A DNA stretch of 35,669 nucleotides from Dehalococcoidia bacterium (lineage in GTDB: Bacteria > Chloroflexota > Dehalococcoidia > UBA2979): positions 1 through 35,669 of the forward strand of contig JADLFF010000063.1 in NCBI GenBank assembly GCA_020845735.1. The letters are read 5' to 3'. Position numbers and translations under genes: made by a program. Under the pieces are notes generated by a model. That model was given only the letters and a program-made list of their open reading frames with translations. It ran no database searches and was not told the origin of the DNA. Position 1 is the first letter of the stretch. Each line of letters starts with the position of its first letter. This document shows, piece after piece, positions 1 to 9,152 of this stretch.

Positions 1-1715
1 CGCTCCAGCGCCTCGAGGAGTGCGCGCTGCTGCGGCAGGTCGAGCCGGTCGCCCGCGCGCACCGCGGCCTTGCAGGCGAGCGCCGCGACCGCCGCGTCCG
101 CCGTCGCGCGCCGCCCCTCCGCCTCCAGCTGGTCGAGGTACTCCGCGAGCACGCGCGCCGCGTCGCGCCCGGCCAGCGCGACCGGGACCGCGCGCACCAG
201 CAGCGCCGCGCCGTCCGTCTCCTCGAGCTCCCAGCCCAGCGCGACAAGCGCCTCGCGATGGGTAAGCGCGAGCAGAACCGCCGTCGCAGCCAGCGGCGCG
301 ACCGCTACCTCGAGGAGCGCCTGCGACTCGACACGGCCAGCCGTGCGCGCCTCGAGCAGCCGCTCGTAGTGCACCCGCTCGTGGGCCGCGTGCTGGTCGA
401 TCACGAAGAGGCCGTCCGCCGCCTCCGCGACGAGGTACGTGGCATCGAGCTGGCCGAGCGGACGCAGCGGCGGGAGCGCCCTCGTCACGGCCGGTGGAGC
501 GGACACGGCCGCACCCGGCGCGGCGAGATCCGGCGGCGGCTCCTCGAGCGCGGCCAGCGAGGCAGCGCGCGGCAGCTCCGAGGCGGGTCGCGCGGCCTCG
601 ATGACCGGGCGCGCGCCCGGCAACGAGTCGGCCGTCACCGCGGACGGGCGCCACCCCTCGAGGCCGCCATACGTCCTCGCGGCGGCGTCCAGCAGGGCGC
701 GGCGCACCGCGCCGTGCACCGCGCCCGCCACGAACCGCTCATGGCGCAGACGCACCTCGGCCTTCTGCGGATGCACGTTCACGTCCACCTGGTCCGCGGG
801 CACCTCGATGTGGACCACGCCGGCCGGGTGGCGTCCCGCCGGAAGCAGCCCCGCATACGCCTGCTCGATCGAGGCGAGCAGCGTGCGCGAGGTGACCGCG
901 CGCCGGTTCACCACGAGGTGCAGCGCGCGCCGGTTCGCGCGATGCGCCTCGGGAGGGGCGACGGCCCCGGACACCGCCACGCGGGCGCCGTCCTCGCCGC
1001 TGCGCGTGCCCTCGAGGGGGAGCAGGCCACCACCGAGGTCCGGCCCGTGAATGGCCGCGAAGGCACTCGCGAGGGCGCCGTCACCCGGCGTCGCGAGCAG
1101 CGTGCGCCCCTCGGAGGCGAGGCGGAACGCGACATCGGGGCGCGCCACGGCCCAGTCCGTGACCACCGCGGCCACCGCGCGCGCCTCGGCCCGGCCCTCG
1201 CGCAGGAAGCGGCGCCGCGCGGGCAGCGAGGCGAACAGGTCACGCACCTCGACGGTTGAGCCCGGCGCCGCCGCGGCCGCCCCACCGCCCGTGGCCCGCC
1301 CGCCGCGAAACCGCGCAACCGCCGCCGCATCCTCGAGGGGTGGGCGCGTGGTGAAGTCGACGTCCGCCGCCGCCACGATCGCCGCCAGCGCTTCGCCTCG
1401 GAAGCCCAGCGTCTGCACCGCGAACAGGTCCTCGGCGACCCGCAGCTTCGAGGTGGCGTGGCGCTCGAAGGCGTCCGGGAGCTGGTCCGGCGGAATCCCG
1501 TGGCCGTCGTCGCGCACCCGGATCACGTCGACGCCGCCGCCCTCGAGCGAGACCTCGATGCGGCGCGCACCGGCATCGAGGGCGTTCTCGACCAGCTCCT
1601 TCACGATCGACGCCGGCCGCTCGATCACCTCGCCCGCCGCGATCCGCGCCGCAACCTCGGGCGGCAGCACGCGGATCCGCGGCCGCTCGCCAGCCAGCGA
1701 GGGCGCAACCGCCAT
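1..1715 (-). CDS. mutL: DNA mismatch repair protein MutL (C-terminus cut by window edge)
   Basis: MutL couples MutS mismatch recognition to strand incision. About 571 codons are visible from ATG at 1713-1715. The N-terminal GHKL ATPase is clear: AARIAAGEVIERPASIVKELVENALDAGA near residues 20-48 (ATP-binding Asn), a DDGHGI motif and GFRGEALAAI. A low-complexity Ala/Pro linker follows. The C-terminal domain carries DQHAAHERVHYE starting at residue 440, matching the DQHA(X)2E(X)4E metal-binding motif of endonuclease-type MutL, and ACKAAVRAG near the edge. By family knowledge this predicts a nicking MutL, as in bacteria without MutH. Perhaps 30-50 residues are missing beyond position 1. The start lies 3 bases after the mutS stop, so the two are almost certainly co-transcribed. 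Confidence 0.95.
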   Translation of the reverse strand, partial: MAVAPSLAGERPRIRVLPPEVAARIAAGEVIERPASIVKELVENALDAGARRIEVSLEGGGVDVIRVRDDGHGIPPDQLPDAFERHATSKLRVAEDLFAVQTLGFRGEALAAIVAAADVDFTTRPPLEDAAAVARFRGGRATGGGAAAAAPGSTVEVRDLFASLPARRRFLREGRAEARAVAAVVTDWAVARPDVAFRLASEGRTLLATPGDGALASAFAAIHGPDLGGGLLPLEGTRSGEDGARVAVSGAVAPPEAHRANRRALHLVVNRRAVTSRTLLASIEQAYAGLLPAGRHPAGVVHIEVPADQVDVNVHPQKAEVRLRHERFVAGAVHGAVRRALLDAAARTYGGLEGWRPSAVTADSLPGARPVIEAARPASELPRAASLAALEEPPPDLAAPGAAVSAPPAVTRALPPLRPLGQLDATYLVAEAADGLFVIDQHAAHERVHYERLLEARTAGRVESQALLEVAVAPLAATAVLLALTHREALVALGWELEETDGAALLVRAVPVALAGRDAARVLAEYLDQLEAEGRRATADAAVAALACKAAVRAGDRLDLPQQRALLEALE

Positions 1716-1718
1716 CGA

Positions 1719-4304
1719 TCAGCCCTCGACCGCGAGGCGCTCGCGTGCCGCGCGGCGCAGCGCGTAGAGCCGCTGCAACGCCTCGAGGGGGGTCAGGCCG
1801 TCTGGCTCGAGCGCCGCGAGCTCGCCGAGCAGCGGATCCGGCTCGGCGGGCGTGCCGAGCAGCGAGCCGAGGAGCGGCAGTTGCCCGTCGACCTCGATCC
1901 GGCCGCGCGCCGACTCCGCCTCGCGCAGGAGCTGGCGCGCTCGCTCGACGACCGCGCGGGGCAGCCCGGCGAGCTCGGCCACGTGCACCCCGTAGGAGCG
2001 GTCGGCCCCACCCGCGACGATGCGGTGGAGGAAGACCACCTCGCCCTCGCGCTCCAAGACGGCCACCGAGCGGTTCTCCACGCGCGGCAGTTCCGCGGCA
2101 AGCGCCGTCAGCTCCTGGTAGTGCGTGGCAAAGAGCGTCAGCGGCGAGCCGCCGGGCCGGTGGTGCAGGTGCTCGACGACCGCGCGCGCGATCGCGAGGC
2201 CGTCCTGCGTCGCCGTGCCGCGCCCCACCTCGTCGAGGATAACGAGGGAGCGGTCCGTCGCCGTGCGCAGGATCGAGGCGGTCTCGACCATCTCGACCAT
2301 GAACGTCGACTGCCCGCTCGCGATGTCGTCCTGCGCCCCGATGCGCGCGCAGATGCGGTCGACCAACGGCACGCGCGCGCTCGAGGCGGGCACGTAGGAC
2401 CCGCACTGCGCCAGGATCACGATCAGCGCCGCCTGCCGGAGGTAGGTCGACTTCCCTCCCATGTTGGGCCCGGTGAGCACGATCACGTCGGCGCTCGCGC
2501 TCGAGCGGTCGCCCAGCGCGAGGTCGTTCGGGACGAAGGCGCCGCGCAGCAGCTGCTGCTCCACCACCGGGTGACGCCCCGCCTCGATGTGCAGTGGGCC
2601 GCCCTCGGTGAGCGTGGGGCGCACCCAGCCCGCGTCGACGGCGACCGCGGCGAGGGCCGCCGCGACATCGAGGCGGGCGACCGCCGCCGCCGCGCGCTCC
2701 ACGCCCGCGCCGGCCATCGCGACCTGCGCACGCACCTGCTCGAAGAGCTCGCGCTCCGCTGTCTCGAGCTGCTCGCGCGCCTCGAGGATCCGCGTCTCGA
2801 GGCTCGCGAGCGCCGGGTTGCGGAAGCGCTGCACGTTCGCGAGGGTCTGCCGCGGCTCGTAGTCCCCGGGCACACGCGCGGCCTGCGCGCGGCCCAGCTC
2901 GAGGTAGTAGCCGAACACCCGGTGGTAGCCGACGCGCACCGGCAGCCCCGTCCGCTCGCGCTCGTCACGTTCGAGCGCGGCGAGGGCCGCGCGCGCGTCC
3001 CCGGCCAGCGCGCGCAGCTCGTCGATCGCGGCGTCGAAGCCGGGCCTCGCCGTCCCGCCATCCCCGAGGTCTGCCGGCGGCTCGTCCGCGATCGCCGCGG
3101 CGATGATCTCCGCTACGTCGCGCGCCGCCCCGAGGGCGTCCGCGAGCACCTCGAGGGCCGGGGCGCCGCTCGCGCGTGCCGCCTCGGTGACCGCCGGCAA
3201 CCGCTCGAGGCCGGCGCGCAGCGTGACCAGCTGGCGCGCCGTGGCCGTCCCCGCGCGCGCGCGCCCGAGCAGCCGCTCGAAGTCCGGGAGACCGCGGAGG
3301 GCGCGCCGGAGGGCCTCGCGGGGAGCGTGCTGCGCCACGAGCGCCTGCACGCGGTCGAGCCGCGCCTCGAGGCGCTCACGACGCCGCAGCGGCCGGCTCA
3401 GCCAGTCGCGGAGGAGCCGCGCGCCCGGCGGTGTCAGCGTCCGGTCGAGCACGCTGAGCAGCGAGACCTCGCCGCGCGCGCCCTCCGTCAGCTCCAGGCT
3501 GCGACGTGTCTGCGGGTCCATCACCACCTCGTCGGCGGGGTGCACCACCCGGGGCGGACGCACGTGCGGGACCGCCTCGGGCCACGTCTCGCCGAGGTAG
3601 GCCAGCAGCGCGCCCGCGGCGCCCGAGGCCACCTCGGCCCCGTCGAGGCCGAGCGCGGCGGCGCTCGCCACCTCGAACCGCTCCTCGAGCAGCCGCGCGC
3701 CGCGCGCGGGCGCGAACGCCTCGATCGGCCGCTCCGCCACGCTCGCCGTGGTCGCGGGCGGGCGCTCGATCGCGGTCACGCCGCGCGGCACCAGCACCTC
3801 GCCCGGCGCCAGGCGCACCCACTCCGCGGGCACCTCGGCGAGGCCCAGCACGCGGCACTCGAGCTCCCCCGTAGTCACGTCGCAGGCCGCGAGTCCGACC
3901 CGCCCGTCCACCGCGGGCGGCCCGACCGCGAGCAGCCAGTTGTGCGCGCGCTCCTCGATGAGCGCCCCGGAGTCCGCCGTGCCCGGCGTGACGACGCGCA
4001 CGACGCGACGCTCGACGAGCCCCTTCCCGGGCGGCGACGTCTGCTCGCAGAGCGCGACGCGGTGCCCGGCCGTCAGCAGGCGGTCGAGGTAGCGATCGAG
4101 GGCGTGGTAGGGAATCCCCGCGAGCGGCACCCGCCCCTCGTCCCGGCCCATCGGCCTCGAGGTCAGCGCAATGCCGAGGACCCCCGCGACCGTCTCGGCG
4201 TCGTCGTCGAACGACTCGTAGAAATCGCCCATGCGCACAAGCAGCAGCGCGTCGGGGTGCTGCCGCTTCATCTCGAGGTACTGGGCGCGTGCCGGTGTGG
4301 GCAG
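1719..4304 (-). CDS. mutS: DNA mismatch repair protein MutS
   Basis: Mismatch-recognition ATPase of the MutS1 type. The N-terminal mismatch-binding domain has RMGDFYESFDDDAE (the Phe-x-Glu wedge), followed by connector, lever and clamp regions. The C-terminal ATPase has GPNMGGKS (Walker A, about residue 610), SLVILDEVGRGT (Walker B) and the ATHYQEL helix. The start is uncertain. Conserved sequence (PARAQYLEMKRQHPDALLL) begins before the first ATG at 4269-4271, which would cut into domain I. The nearest upstream initiator in frame is CTG at 4302-4304, giving 861 residues, close to the usual 850-870. The frame stays open to an ATG at 4685, but that extension translates repeat DNA and looks unlike any MutS. 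Upstream partner of mutL, 3 bases apart. Confidence 0.93.
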   Translation of the reverse strand: MPTPARAQYLEMKRQHPDALLLVRMGDFYESFDDDAETVAGVLGIALTSRPMGRDEGRVPLAGIPYHALDRYLDRLLTAGHRVALCEQTSPPGKGLVERRVVRVVTPGTADSGALIEERAHNWLLAVGPPAVDGRVGLAACDVTTGELECRVLGLAEVPAEWVRLAPGEVLVPRGVTAIERPPATTASVAERPIEAFAPARGARLLEERFEVASAAALGLDGAEVASGAAGALLAYLGETWPEAVPHVRPPRVVHPADEVVMDPQTRRSLELTEGARGEVSLLSVLDRTLTPPGARLLRDWLSRPLRRRERLEARLDRVQALVAQHAPREALRRALRGLPDFERLLGRARAGTATARQLVTLRAGLERLPAVTEAARASGAPALEVLADALGAARDVAEIIAAAIADEPPADLGDGGTARPGFDAAIDELRALAGDARAALAALERDERERTGLPVRVGYHRVFGYYLELGRAQAARVPGDYEPRQTLANVQRFRNPALASLETRILEAREQLETAERELFEQVRAQVAMAGAGVERAAAAVARLDVAAALAAVAVDAGWVRPTLTEGGPLHIEAGRHPVVEQQLLRGAFVPNDLALGDRSSASADVIVLTGPNMGGKSTYLRQAALIVILAQCGSYVPASSARVPLVDRICARIGAQDDIASGQSTFMVEMVETASILRTATDRSLVILDEVGRGTATQDGLAIARAVVEHLHHRPGGSPLTLFATHYQELTALAAELPRVENRSVAVLEREGEVVFLHRIVAGGADRSYGVHVAELAGLPRAVVERARQLLREAESARGRIEVDGQLPLLGSLLGTPAEPDPLLGELAALEPDGLTPLEALQRLYALRRAARERLAVEG

Positions 4305-4736
4305 CGGACGGTCCGTCTCTTGGGGAGACCGTTCGAGTGTAGAAGCGCCCCTCGAGGCGCGAAAGCTCGTTACGTCACCATCCCGTGCGGAGTCCGCGGT
4401 CTTCCGCTCGCGGTCCGCCGTCTGCCGTTCGTGGTGAGCCTGGCGAACCACACCGCCGTCCCCACCACCCTTGAAGCGAGCACCCCTCCCCGACCCACCG
4501 AGCGCGCAGCTACTCGGCTGGCGGCCACCTGCAGAGGTCGGGCGCCGCGCCGCCAGCACCCCTCGAGGCGCAGCAGCTCGTGACGTCACCACCCTCGTAC
4601 GAAGTCCGCTGTCCTCCGTGCGGAGTGCGCCGTCCTTCGTTCGTGGTGAGCCGAGCCTGCCCTGAGCGCAGTCGAAGGGAACCACACCGCCATCCCCGCC
4701 AGCCTCGAGGCGAGCGCCCCCGACGGACGCGCCCCG
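4305..4736. repeat. 432-bp gap with an imperfect tandem duplication and dispersed-repeat cores
   Basis: No gene is supported here. Two related units, about 4348-4500 and 4559-4733, share the same order of landmarks: CCCCTCGAGGCGC, then AGCTCGT(T/G)ACGTCACCA, a GTCCGC/GTGCGG-rich stretch, CGTTCGTGGTGAGCC, GAACCACACCGCC and a final GCGAGC(A/G)CCCC. The second unit has an insertion containing CCCTGAGCGCAGTCGAAGG. The CGTTCGTGGTGAGCC core resembles, in reverse complement, the TTCGAC..GGCTCAG..CACGAAC core of the repeats at 33.7 kb. The promoter for mutS probably lies within or beside these units, unless mutS is read through from gcvPB. Confidence 0.8.
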
Positions 4737-6251
4737 CTAGGCCTCGGCGGGTGGCCGCCAGCGCAGGTCGGGCTGCCGGGCGGCCAGCGCCTCGTCGAGG
4801 CGTCCGATCGGCGCCGTCGTCGGCGCGGCGTGCAGGGCCTCGGGATCGCGGGCCGCCTCCTCCGCGATCGCGATGAACGCCGCCGCCACGCGCTCCAGCG
4901 ACTCCCGCGACTCCGTCTCGGTCGGCTCGATCATCAGCGCCTCCTCGACGATCAGCGGGAAGTAGACCGTCGGCGGGTGCACGCCGTGGTCGATCAGCCG
5001 CTTCGCGATGTCGTAGGCGCGGATCCCGTGCTCGCGCCGCTGCCGCGTGGCCGAGAACACCACCTCGTGCAGCACGCGCGTCGGGAACGGCAGGTCGTAG
5101 TACGGCAGCAGCAGCTCGCGGAGGTAGTTCGCGTTCAGCACCGCGTTCTCCGAGACCGCGCGCAACCCCTCGAGGCCCAGCGTGCGCAGGTAGGCGTACG
5201 CGCGGAGCAGCACGCCCACCGAGCCGTGGAACTGCTGCATCCGCCCGATGCTCGCCTCGGGAGCCACGAGGGCGTACGTGGCCTCCCCATCCGCCTCGCG
5301 GCGCGCGACCACCGGCGTCGGGAGGAAGCGCGCCAGCGCGCTCGAGGCGAGCACGGGCCCCGCGCCCGGCCCACCCCCGCCGTGGGGCGTCGAGAACGTC
5401 TTGTGGAGGTTCAGGTGCGCCACATCGAAGCCCACGTCGCCGAAGCGCAGCCGCCCCACGATCGCGTTGAGGTTGGCGCCGTCCGCGTAGAGGTAGGCGC
5501 CCACCGCATGGATGTCGCGCGCCACCGCCTCGATCGCCGGCTCCCAGAGGCCGAGGGTGCTCGGCAGGGTGACCATCACCGCGGCGACCGTGTCATCGAG
5601 GACGGCACGCAGCGCCGGCTCGTCGATGCGCCCGTCGGGGCCGCTCTGCAGCTCGGTGACCGCGAACCCGGCCATCGCGGCCGTCGCCGGATTCGTGCCA
5701 TGCGCGCTGTCGAGGACCAGCACGCGGCGCCGCCGCGCCAGCTCCCCGCGCTCCTCGAGGGCGCGCTTCACCATCAGGATGCCCGCCAGCTCGCCCTGCG
5801 CCCCGGCGGCCGGCGCCAGGCTCACCGCGGGCAGCCCCGTGATCGCCCCCAGCGCCTCCTGCAGCTCGAAAAGCACGGCGAGCGTGCCCTGCGCCAGTGC
5901 CTCCGGCGCGAGCGGGTGCAGGTCCGCAAACCCGGTCAGCGAGGCGAGCAGGTCATCGACCTTCGGGTTGTACTTCATCGTGCAACTGCCGAGGGGGTAG
6001 CTCCCCGTGTCGATGCCGAAGTTCCTGCTCGCGAGATCCGAGTAGTAGCGCACCAGCTCGCCCTGGCTCAGCTCGGGCAGGGGCAGCGACGCGCGGAGCA
6101 GGTGCGCGGGCGGCAGCTCCGAGGCCTCCCCGCGCCACGCCGGCACATCGACCGCCCGGCGGCCGGGCGCGCCGCGCTCGAACGTGAGCGCCGCCGCCGG
6201 CGCCGCCTCGTCGCCGGCCAGCGCCCTCGAGACCGGCGCCCTCGAGGCCAT
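4737..6251 (-). CDS. gcvPB: Glycine dehydrogenase (decarboxylating) subunit 2, P-protein beta
   Basis: PLP-binding half of the split glycine decarboxylase (P-protein), which decarboxylates glycine and passes the aminomethyl group to lipoyl-GcvH. Length 504 residues, normal for the split form. Visible hallmarks are SYPLGSCTMKYNPK near residue 84, DSAHGTNPAT near 181 and AHLNLHKTFSTPHGGGGPG, whose Lys284 is the expected PLP Schiff-base lysine. A C-terminal aminotransferase-like small domain follows. The chosen ATG (6249-6251) overlaps the gcvPA stop by one base (TGATG), giving translational coupling with subunit 1. The upstream continuation of this frame is only antisense-type shadow over gcvPA. 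The last gene of the gcv run before the repeat-filled gap. Confidence 0.97.
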   Translation of the reverse strand: MASRAPVSRALAGDEAAPAAALTFERGAPGRRAVDVPAWRGEASELPPAHLLRASLPLPELSQGELVRYYSDLASRNFGIDTGSYPLGSCTMKYNPKVDDLLASLTGFADLHPLAPEALAQGTLAVLFELQEALGAITGLPAVSLAPAAGAQGELAGILMVKRALEERGELARRRRVLVLDSAHGTNPATAAMAGFAVTELQSGPDGRIDEPALRAVLDDTVAAVMVTLPSTLGLWEPAIEAVARDIHAVGAYLYADGANLNAIVGRLRFGDVGFDVAHLNLHKTFSTPHGGGGPGAGPVLASSALARFLPTPVVARREADGEATYALVAPEASIGRMQQFHGSVGVLLRAYAYLRTLGLEGLRAVSENAVLNANYLRELLLPYYDLPFPTRVLHEVVFSATRQRREHGIRAYDIAKRLIDHGVHPPTVYFPLIVEEALMIEPTETESRESLERVAAAFIAIAEEAARDPEALHAAPTTAPIGRLDEALAARQPDLRWRPPAEA

Positions 6252-7612
6252 CACGCGGCCTCCGTGGCGATCGCCCGCAGCGCCGACTCCAGCGCCTCGA
6301 GGTCCTCGGGCAGCGTCATCTCCGTCACGCAGACGAGGATCGCGTCGCGCGCCTCGGGCTCCGGCCGCGCCGACACGTCGAGGCCTCCGAGCACCCCGCG
6401 CGCCTCGAGGCGGCGCAGCAGCTCGGGGGCCGGGACGGGGCCGCGCAGCAGGAACTCCTGGAACCACGGGCCGCGCTCGACGACCGCGTAGCCCGGGATC
6501 GAGGCGAGGCGGCGGGCGGCGCCGTGCGCGGCCTGGTAGCAGTACGCCGCCGAGCGGCGCAGCCCCTCCGGGCCGAGCGTCTGCAGCGTGATCGTGAACG
6601 CGAGGGCGATCAGCGCCTGCCCCGTCGAGAAGTTGGAGGTCGCGCGCGCGCGGCGGATGAACTGCTCGCGCGCCTGCAGCGTCAGCACGTAGCCCGTGCG
6701 CGGCGCCTCGCCGTCCGGGCCGTGCAGCTCGCGGGTGCGCCCCACGATGCGCCCCGGCACCTGGCGCAGGTAGCGCTCGCGGGTGGCGAACAGGCCAACC
6801 GAGGGCCCGCCGTACGCCACGCCGATCGCGAGGTCGCGCCCCTCGCCGACCACGACGTCGACGCCGGCATCCCCCGGCGCGCGCAGCATCCCGAGGGCGA
6901 ACGGGTCCGCGGACACCACGGAGAGCGCGCCGGCCTCGCGCGCCGCGGCGACCACGCGCTCGAGGTCCACGATCGTGCCGAGGAAGTCGGGCTGCTGTAC
7001 GACGACGCACGCGTGCTCGCTCGTGAGCTGCCGGACGTCGCCGAGGACATCGACGCGGAGGTCCGCGCCGAAGGCGTAGGTGCGCACGACCTCGAGCGTG
7101 CCCGGGTGGAACGGCTCGAGGATCGCCACCGCCCGCCTCGAGGTGACGCGCGCCGCGAGGAGGCAGGCCTCGGCGGCCGCGCTGGCGACGTCGTAGAGGC
7201 CGGTGTTCGACACCTCCATCCCCGTGAGGGCACAGACCGTCGACTGGTACTCGAAGGCGGCCTGCAGCGTCCCCTGGCTGATCTCGGGCTGGTACGGCGT
7301 GTAGGCCGTGACGAACTCGGGGCGGCTCACGAGGTGCGCCGTGACCGCGGGGATGTAGCGTCGGTAGGCGCCGGCGCCGAGGAAGGACGGCAGCGTCGAG
7401 GCGCGGTTCGCGGCGGCCTGGCGCCGCAGGAGCTGCACCAGCTCGAGCTCGCTCAGCGCGGGCGGCACCTCGATCGGCGGGTCGCGCCACTGCGCGGGCA
7501 GCTCGGCGAAGAGGGCCGCCGTGTCCGGGAGGCCGATGCGCTCGAGCATGCGCGCGCGATCGGCGGCGGTGTTGGGGATGTAGGGCGTCGGCGCGGACGC
7601 CTCGAGCGCCAC
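6251..7612 (-). CDS. gcvPA: Glycine dehydrogenase (decarboxylating) subunit 1, P-protein alpha
   Basis: Partner of GcvPB; together they form the alpha2beta2 P-protein. The 453-residue length is typical. The family start 'YIPNT..DR..ML..IG' appears as PYIPNTAADRARMLERIGL. Also visible are SFLGAGAYRRYIPA near residue 80, TAYTPYQPEISQGTLQAAFEYQ, and the segment TGMEVSNTGLYDVASAAAEA that contributes to the active site. The sequence near residue 300 (TLQAREQFIRRARATSNFSTGQAL) is also highly family-like. The start ATG lies 3 bases downstream of the gcvH stop, and the stop overlaps the gcvPB start, so gcvH-gcvPA-gcvPB must be one transcript. No anomaly noted. Confidence 0.97.
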   Translation of the reverse strand: MALEASAPTPYIPNTAADRARMLERIGLPDTAALFAELPAQWRDPPIEVPPALSELELVQLLRRQAAANRASTLPSFLGAGAYRRYIPAVTAHLVSRPEFVTAYTPYQPEISQGTLQAAFEYQSTVCALTGMEVSNTGLYDVASAAAEACLLAARVTSRRAVAILEPFHPGTLEVVRTYAFGADLRVDVLGDVRQLTSEHACVVVQQPDFLGTIVDLERVVAAAREAGALSVVSADPFALGMLRAPGDAGVDVVVGEGRDLAIGVAYGGPSVGLFATRERYLRQVPGRIVGRTRELHGPDGEAPRTGYVLTLQAREQFIRRARATSNFSTGQALIALAFTITLQTLGPEGLRRSAAYCYQAAHGAARRLASIPGYAVVERGPWFQEFLLRGPVPAPELLRRLEARGVLGGLDVSARPEPEARDAILVCVTEMTLPEDLEALESALRAIATEAA

Positions 7613-7615
7613 GCG

Positions 7616-8002
7616 CTAGGCCCCGTCGGCGCGCAGCGCGCGGTACGCCTCGGCGGTGAGGAGTGCGCCCTCGTCGAGGGGTCTCGCGAGCCGCACGCGG
7701 ATCAGCCAGCCGTCGCCGTAGGGATCGCTGTTCACCAGCTCCGGGGCATCGGCCAGGCCCTCGTTGACCGCGACCACCTCGCCCGCGATCGGCGCATAGA
7801 GGTCCGACACGGCCTTGATCGACTCCACGACGCCGAACGACTCGCCGACGGCCAGCGCGCGGCCGACCGCGGGCAGCTCGACGAACACGATGTCACCGAG
7901 CTGATCCTGCGCGTAGTCGGTGATCCCGAGGACGGCCTCGTCACCCTCGACGCGCACCCACTCGTCGCTCTCGGCGTAGCGCAGCGCTGCGGGGAACTCC
8001 AG
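7616..8002 (-). CDS. gcvH: Glycine cleavage system H protein
   Basis: Lipoyl carrier protein that shuttles the aminomethyl intermediate between P-, T- and L-proteins. The lipoylation site is [15 protein letters not shown], with Lys63 as the modified residue. DEWV near the N-terminus and [12 protein letters not shown] are also classic. There is no ATG, GTG or TTG in frame at the right place. A textbook AGGAGG lies 6 bases before a CTG at 8000-8002, giving [16 protein letters not shown] and 128 residues, the normal GcvH length. I therefore call a CTG start. An upstream extension in this frame exists but is Arg/Pro-rich shadow over gcvT. The gene is 46 bases after gcvT and 3 before gcvPA. Confidence 0.95.
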   Translation of the reverse strand: MEFPAALRYAESDEWVRVEGDEAVLGITDYAQDQLGDIVFVELPAVGRALAVGESFGVVESIKAVSDLYAPIAGEVVAVNEGLADAPELVNSDPYGDGWLIRVRLARPLDEGALLTAEAYRALRADGA

Positions 8003-8013
8003 TGCGGGCCTCC
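8003..8013 (-). promoter_or_regulatory. Strong Shine-Dalgarno fixing a CTG start for gcvH
   Basis: On the minus strand, AGGAGG is followed by CCCGCA and then CTG. Spacing and strength are ideal, and no conventional start codon is in frame nearby, so this site decides the gcvH start. Confidence 0.75.
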
Positions 8014-8048
8014 TGCCAGCTGGGATTCCGAGTGGTGACCGGCCCGCC

Positions 8049-9152
8049 TCAGGCGCGCGGCCGGCGGTAGAACGGCCTGCGCACCACCTCGGCGGCCGTG
8101 GCACGGTCGCGGACCTGCACCTGCACCGGCGTCCCCGCCGTCGCGAGCGCGACCGGCAGGTACGCCATGCCGATGCCAGCCCGTAGGGTGGGGCTGAACG
8201 TACCACTGGTCAAGGTCGAGACCGTTGCACCTGTCGCGTCGAGCACGGCCATCCCCGCGCGCGGCACGCCTCGATCGCTGAGCCGGATGCAGGCCAGCTT
8301 GCGCGCCTGCTCCTGCGCGTGCAGCCGCTCGAGGGCGGCGCGGCCGGTGAACGGCGCGCCATCCTCGAGGGTGACGGCGAAGCCGAGGCCAGCCTCGAAC
8401 GGCGTCGTCGTCTCGTCGATCTCGTGACCGTGCAACGGCAGCGCCGCCTCGAGGCGGAGCGTGTCCCGCGCGGCGAGCCCGGCGGGCCGCACGCCCGCCG
8501 CGAGGAGCGCGTCCCAGAGCGCCCCCCCGGCCGCGGCCGGCACGATGCACTCCATCCCGTCCTCACCGGTGTAGCCCGTGCGCGCGAGCAGCGCCGTCTC
8601 GCCGCGCCACGCCGTCTCGAGGCAGCGGCGCGGGGCCACCGCGGCCAGCCGCCCGTCCGTCCCGAACACCCGCTCGAGGGCCGCCATCGCCTCCGGCCCC
8701 TGCACGGCGAGCATCACCGTCGCGACCGTGACGTCATCCACCGAGGGCATCGCGGCCCGCAGGCGCGCCGTGCCCGCCTCGGCGTTGGCCGCGTTCTGGA
8801 CGACCAGCCAGCGCGCCTCCCCGAGGCGGTACACGAACACGTCGTCGGCGATGCCGCCGTCCTCCGTGCAGTAGAGCGAGTAGTGCGCCTCCCCGACCTC
8901 CAGGCGGCGTACGTCGAAGGTCGTCACGCTGCGCAGCAGCTCCCCGGCGCGCGCACCCTCGAGGCGTACGCGCCCCATGTGCGAGACGTCGAACATCCCC
9001 GCGCGCTCGCGCACCGCGTGGTGCTCCTCGAGCACCCCCTCGTACTGGAGGGGCATCTCCCACCCCGCGAACGGCGCTATGCGCGCCCCGAGGGCGATGT
9101 GGCGGTCGCGCAGTGTCAGCTGGCGCAACGCCGAGGCGGCTCCGTGCGTCAT
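8049..9152 (-). CDS. gcvT: Glycine cleavage system T protein (aminomethyltransferase)
   Basis: Transfers the methylene group from aminomethyl-lipoyl-GcvH to tetrahydrofolate and releases ammonia. The product of 367 residues has the family features: N-terminal [48 protein letters not shown], then [16 protein letters not shown], the folate-binding region [15 protein letters not shown], and the C-terminal barrel with [14 protein letters not shown]. The start is ATG at 9150-9152, preceded by AGGAGG with a 6-base spacer; an open extension further upstream does not resemble GcvT. The start overlaps the stop of the upstream lipoyl-attachment gene in an ATGA arrangement. Confidence 0.96.
   Translation of the reverse strand: MTHGAASALRQLTLRDRHIALGARIAPFAGWEMPLQYEGVLEEHHAVRERAGMFDVSHMGRVRLEGARAGELLRSVTTFDVRRLEVGEAHYSLYCTEDGGIADDVFVYRLGEARWLVVQNAANAEAGTARLRAAMPSVDDVTVATVMLAVQGPEAMAALERVFGTDGRLAAVAPRRCLETAWRGETALLARTGYTGEDGMECIVPAAAGGALWDALLAAGVRPAGLAARDTLRLEAALPLHGHEIDETTTPFEAGLGFAVTLEDGAPFTGRAALERLHAQEQARKLACIRLSDRGVPRAGMAVLDATGATVSTLTSGTFSPTLRAGIGMAYLPVALATAGTPVQVQVRDRATAAEVVRRPFYRRPRA

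Noticed and set aside
1458..4583. An open plus-strand frame of 1,041 codons opposite mutS and mutL
   Set aside because: Its product is Arg/Ala/Glu-rich low-complexity sequence typical of antisense frames in high-GC DNA, while the minus strand encodes clear MutS and MutL.
4305..4685. N-terminal extension of MutS by about 125 residues
   Set aside because: The extension translates repeat DNA (including the dispersed core) and has no similarity to MutS; family length supports a start near 4304.
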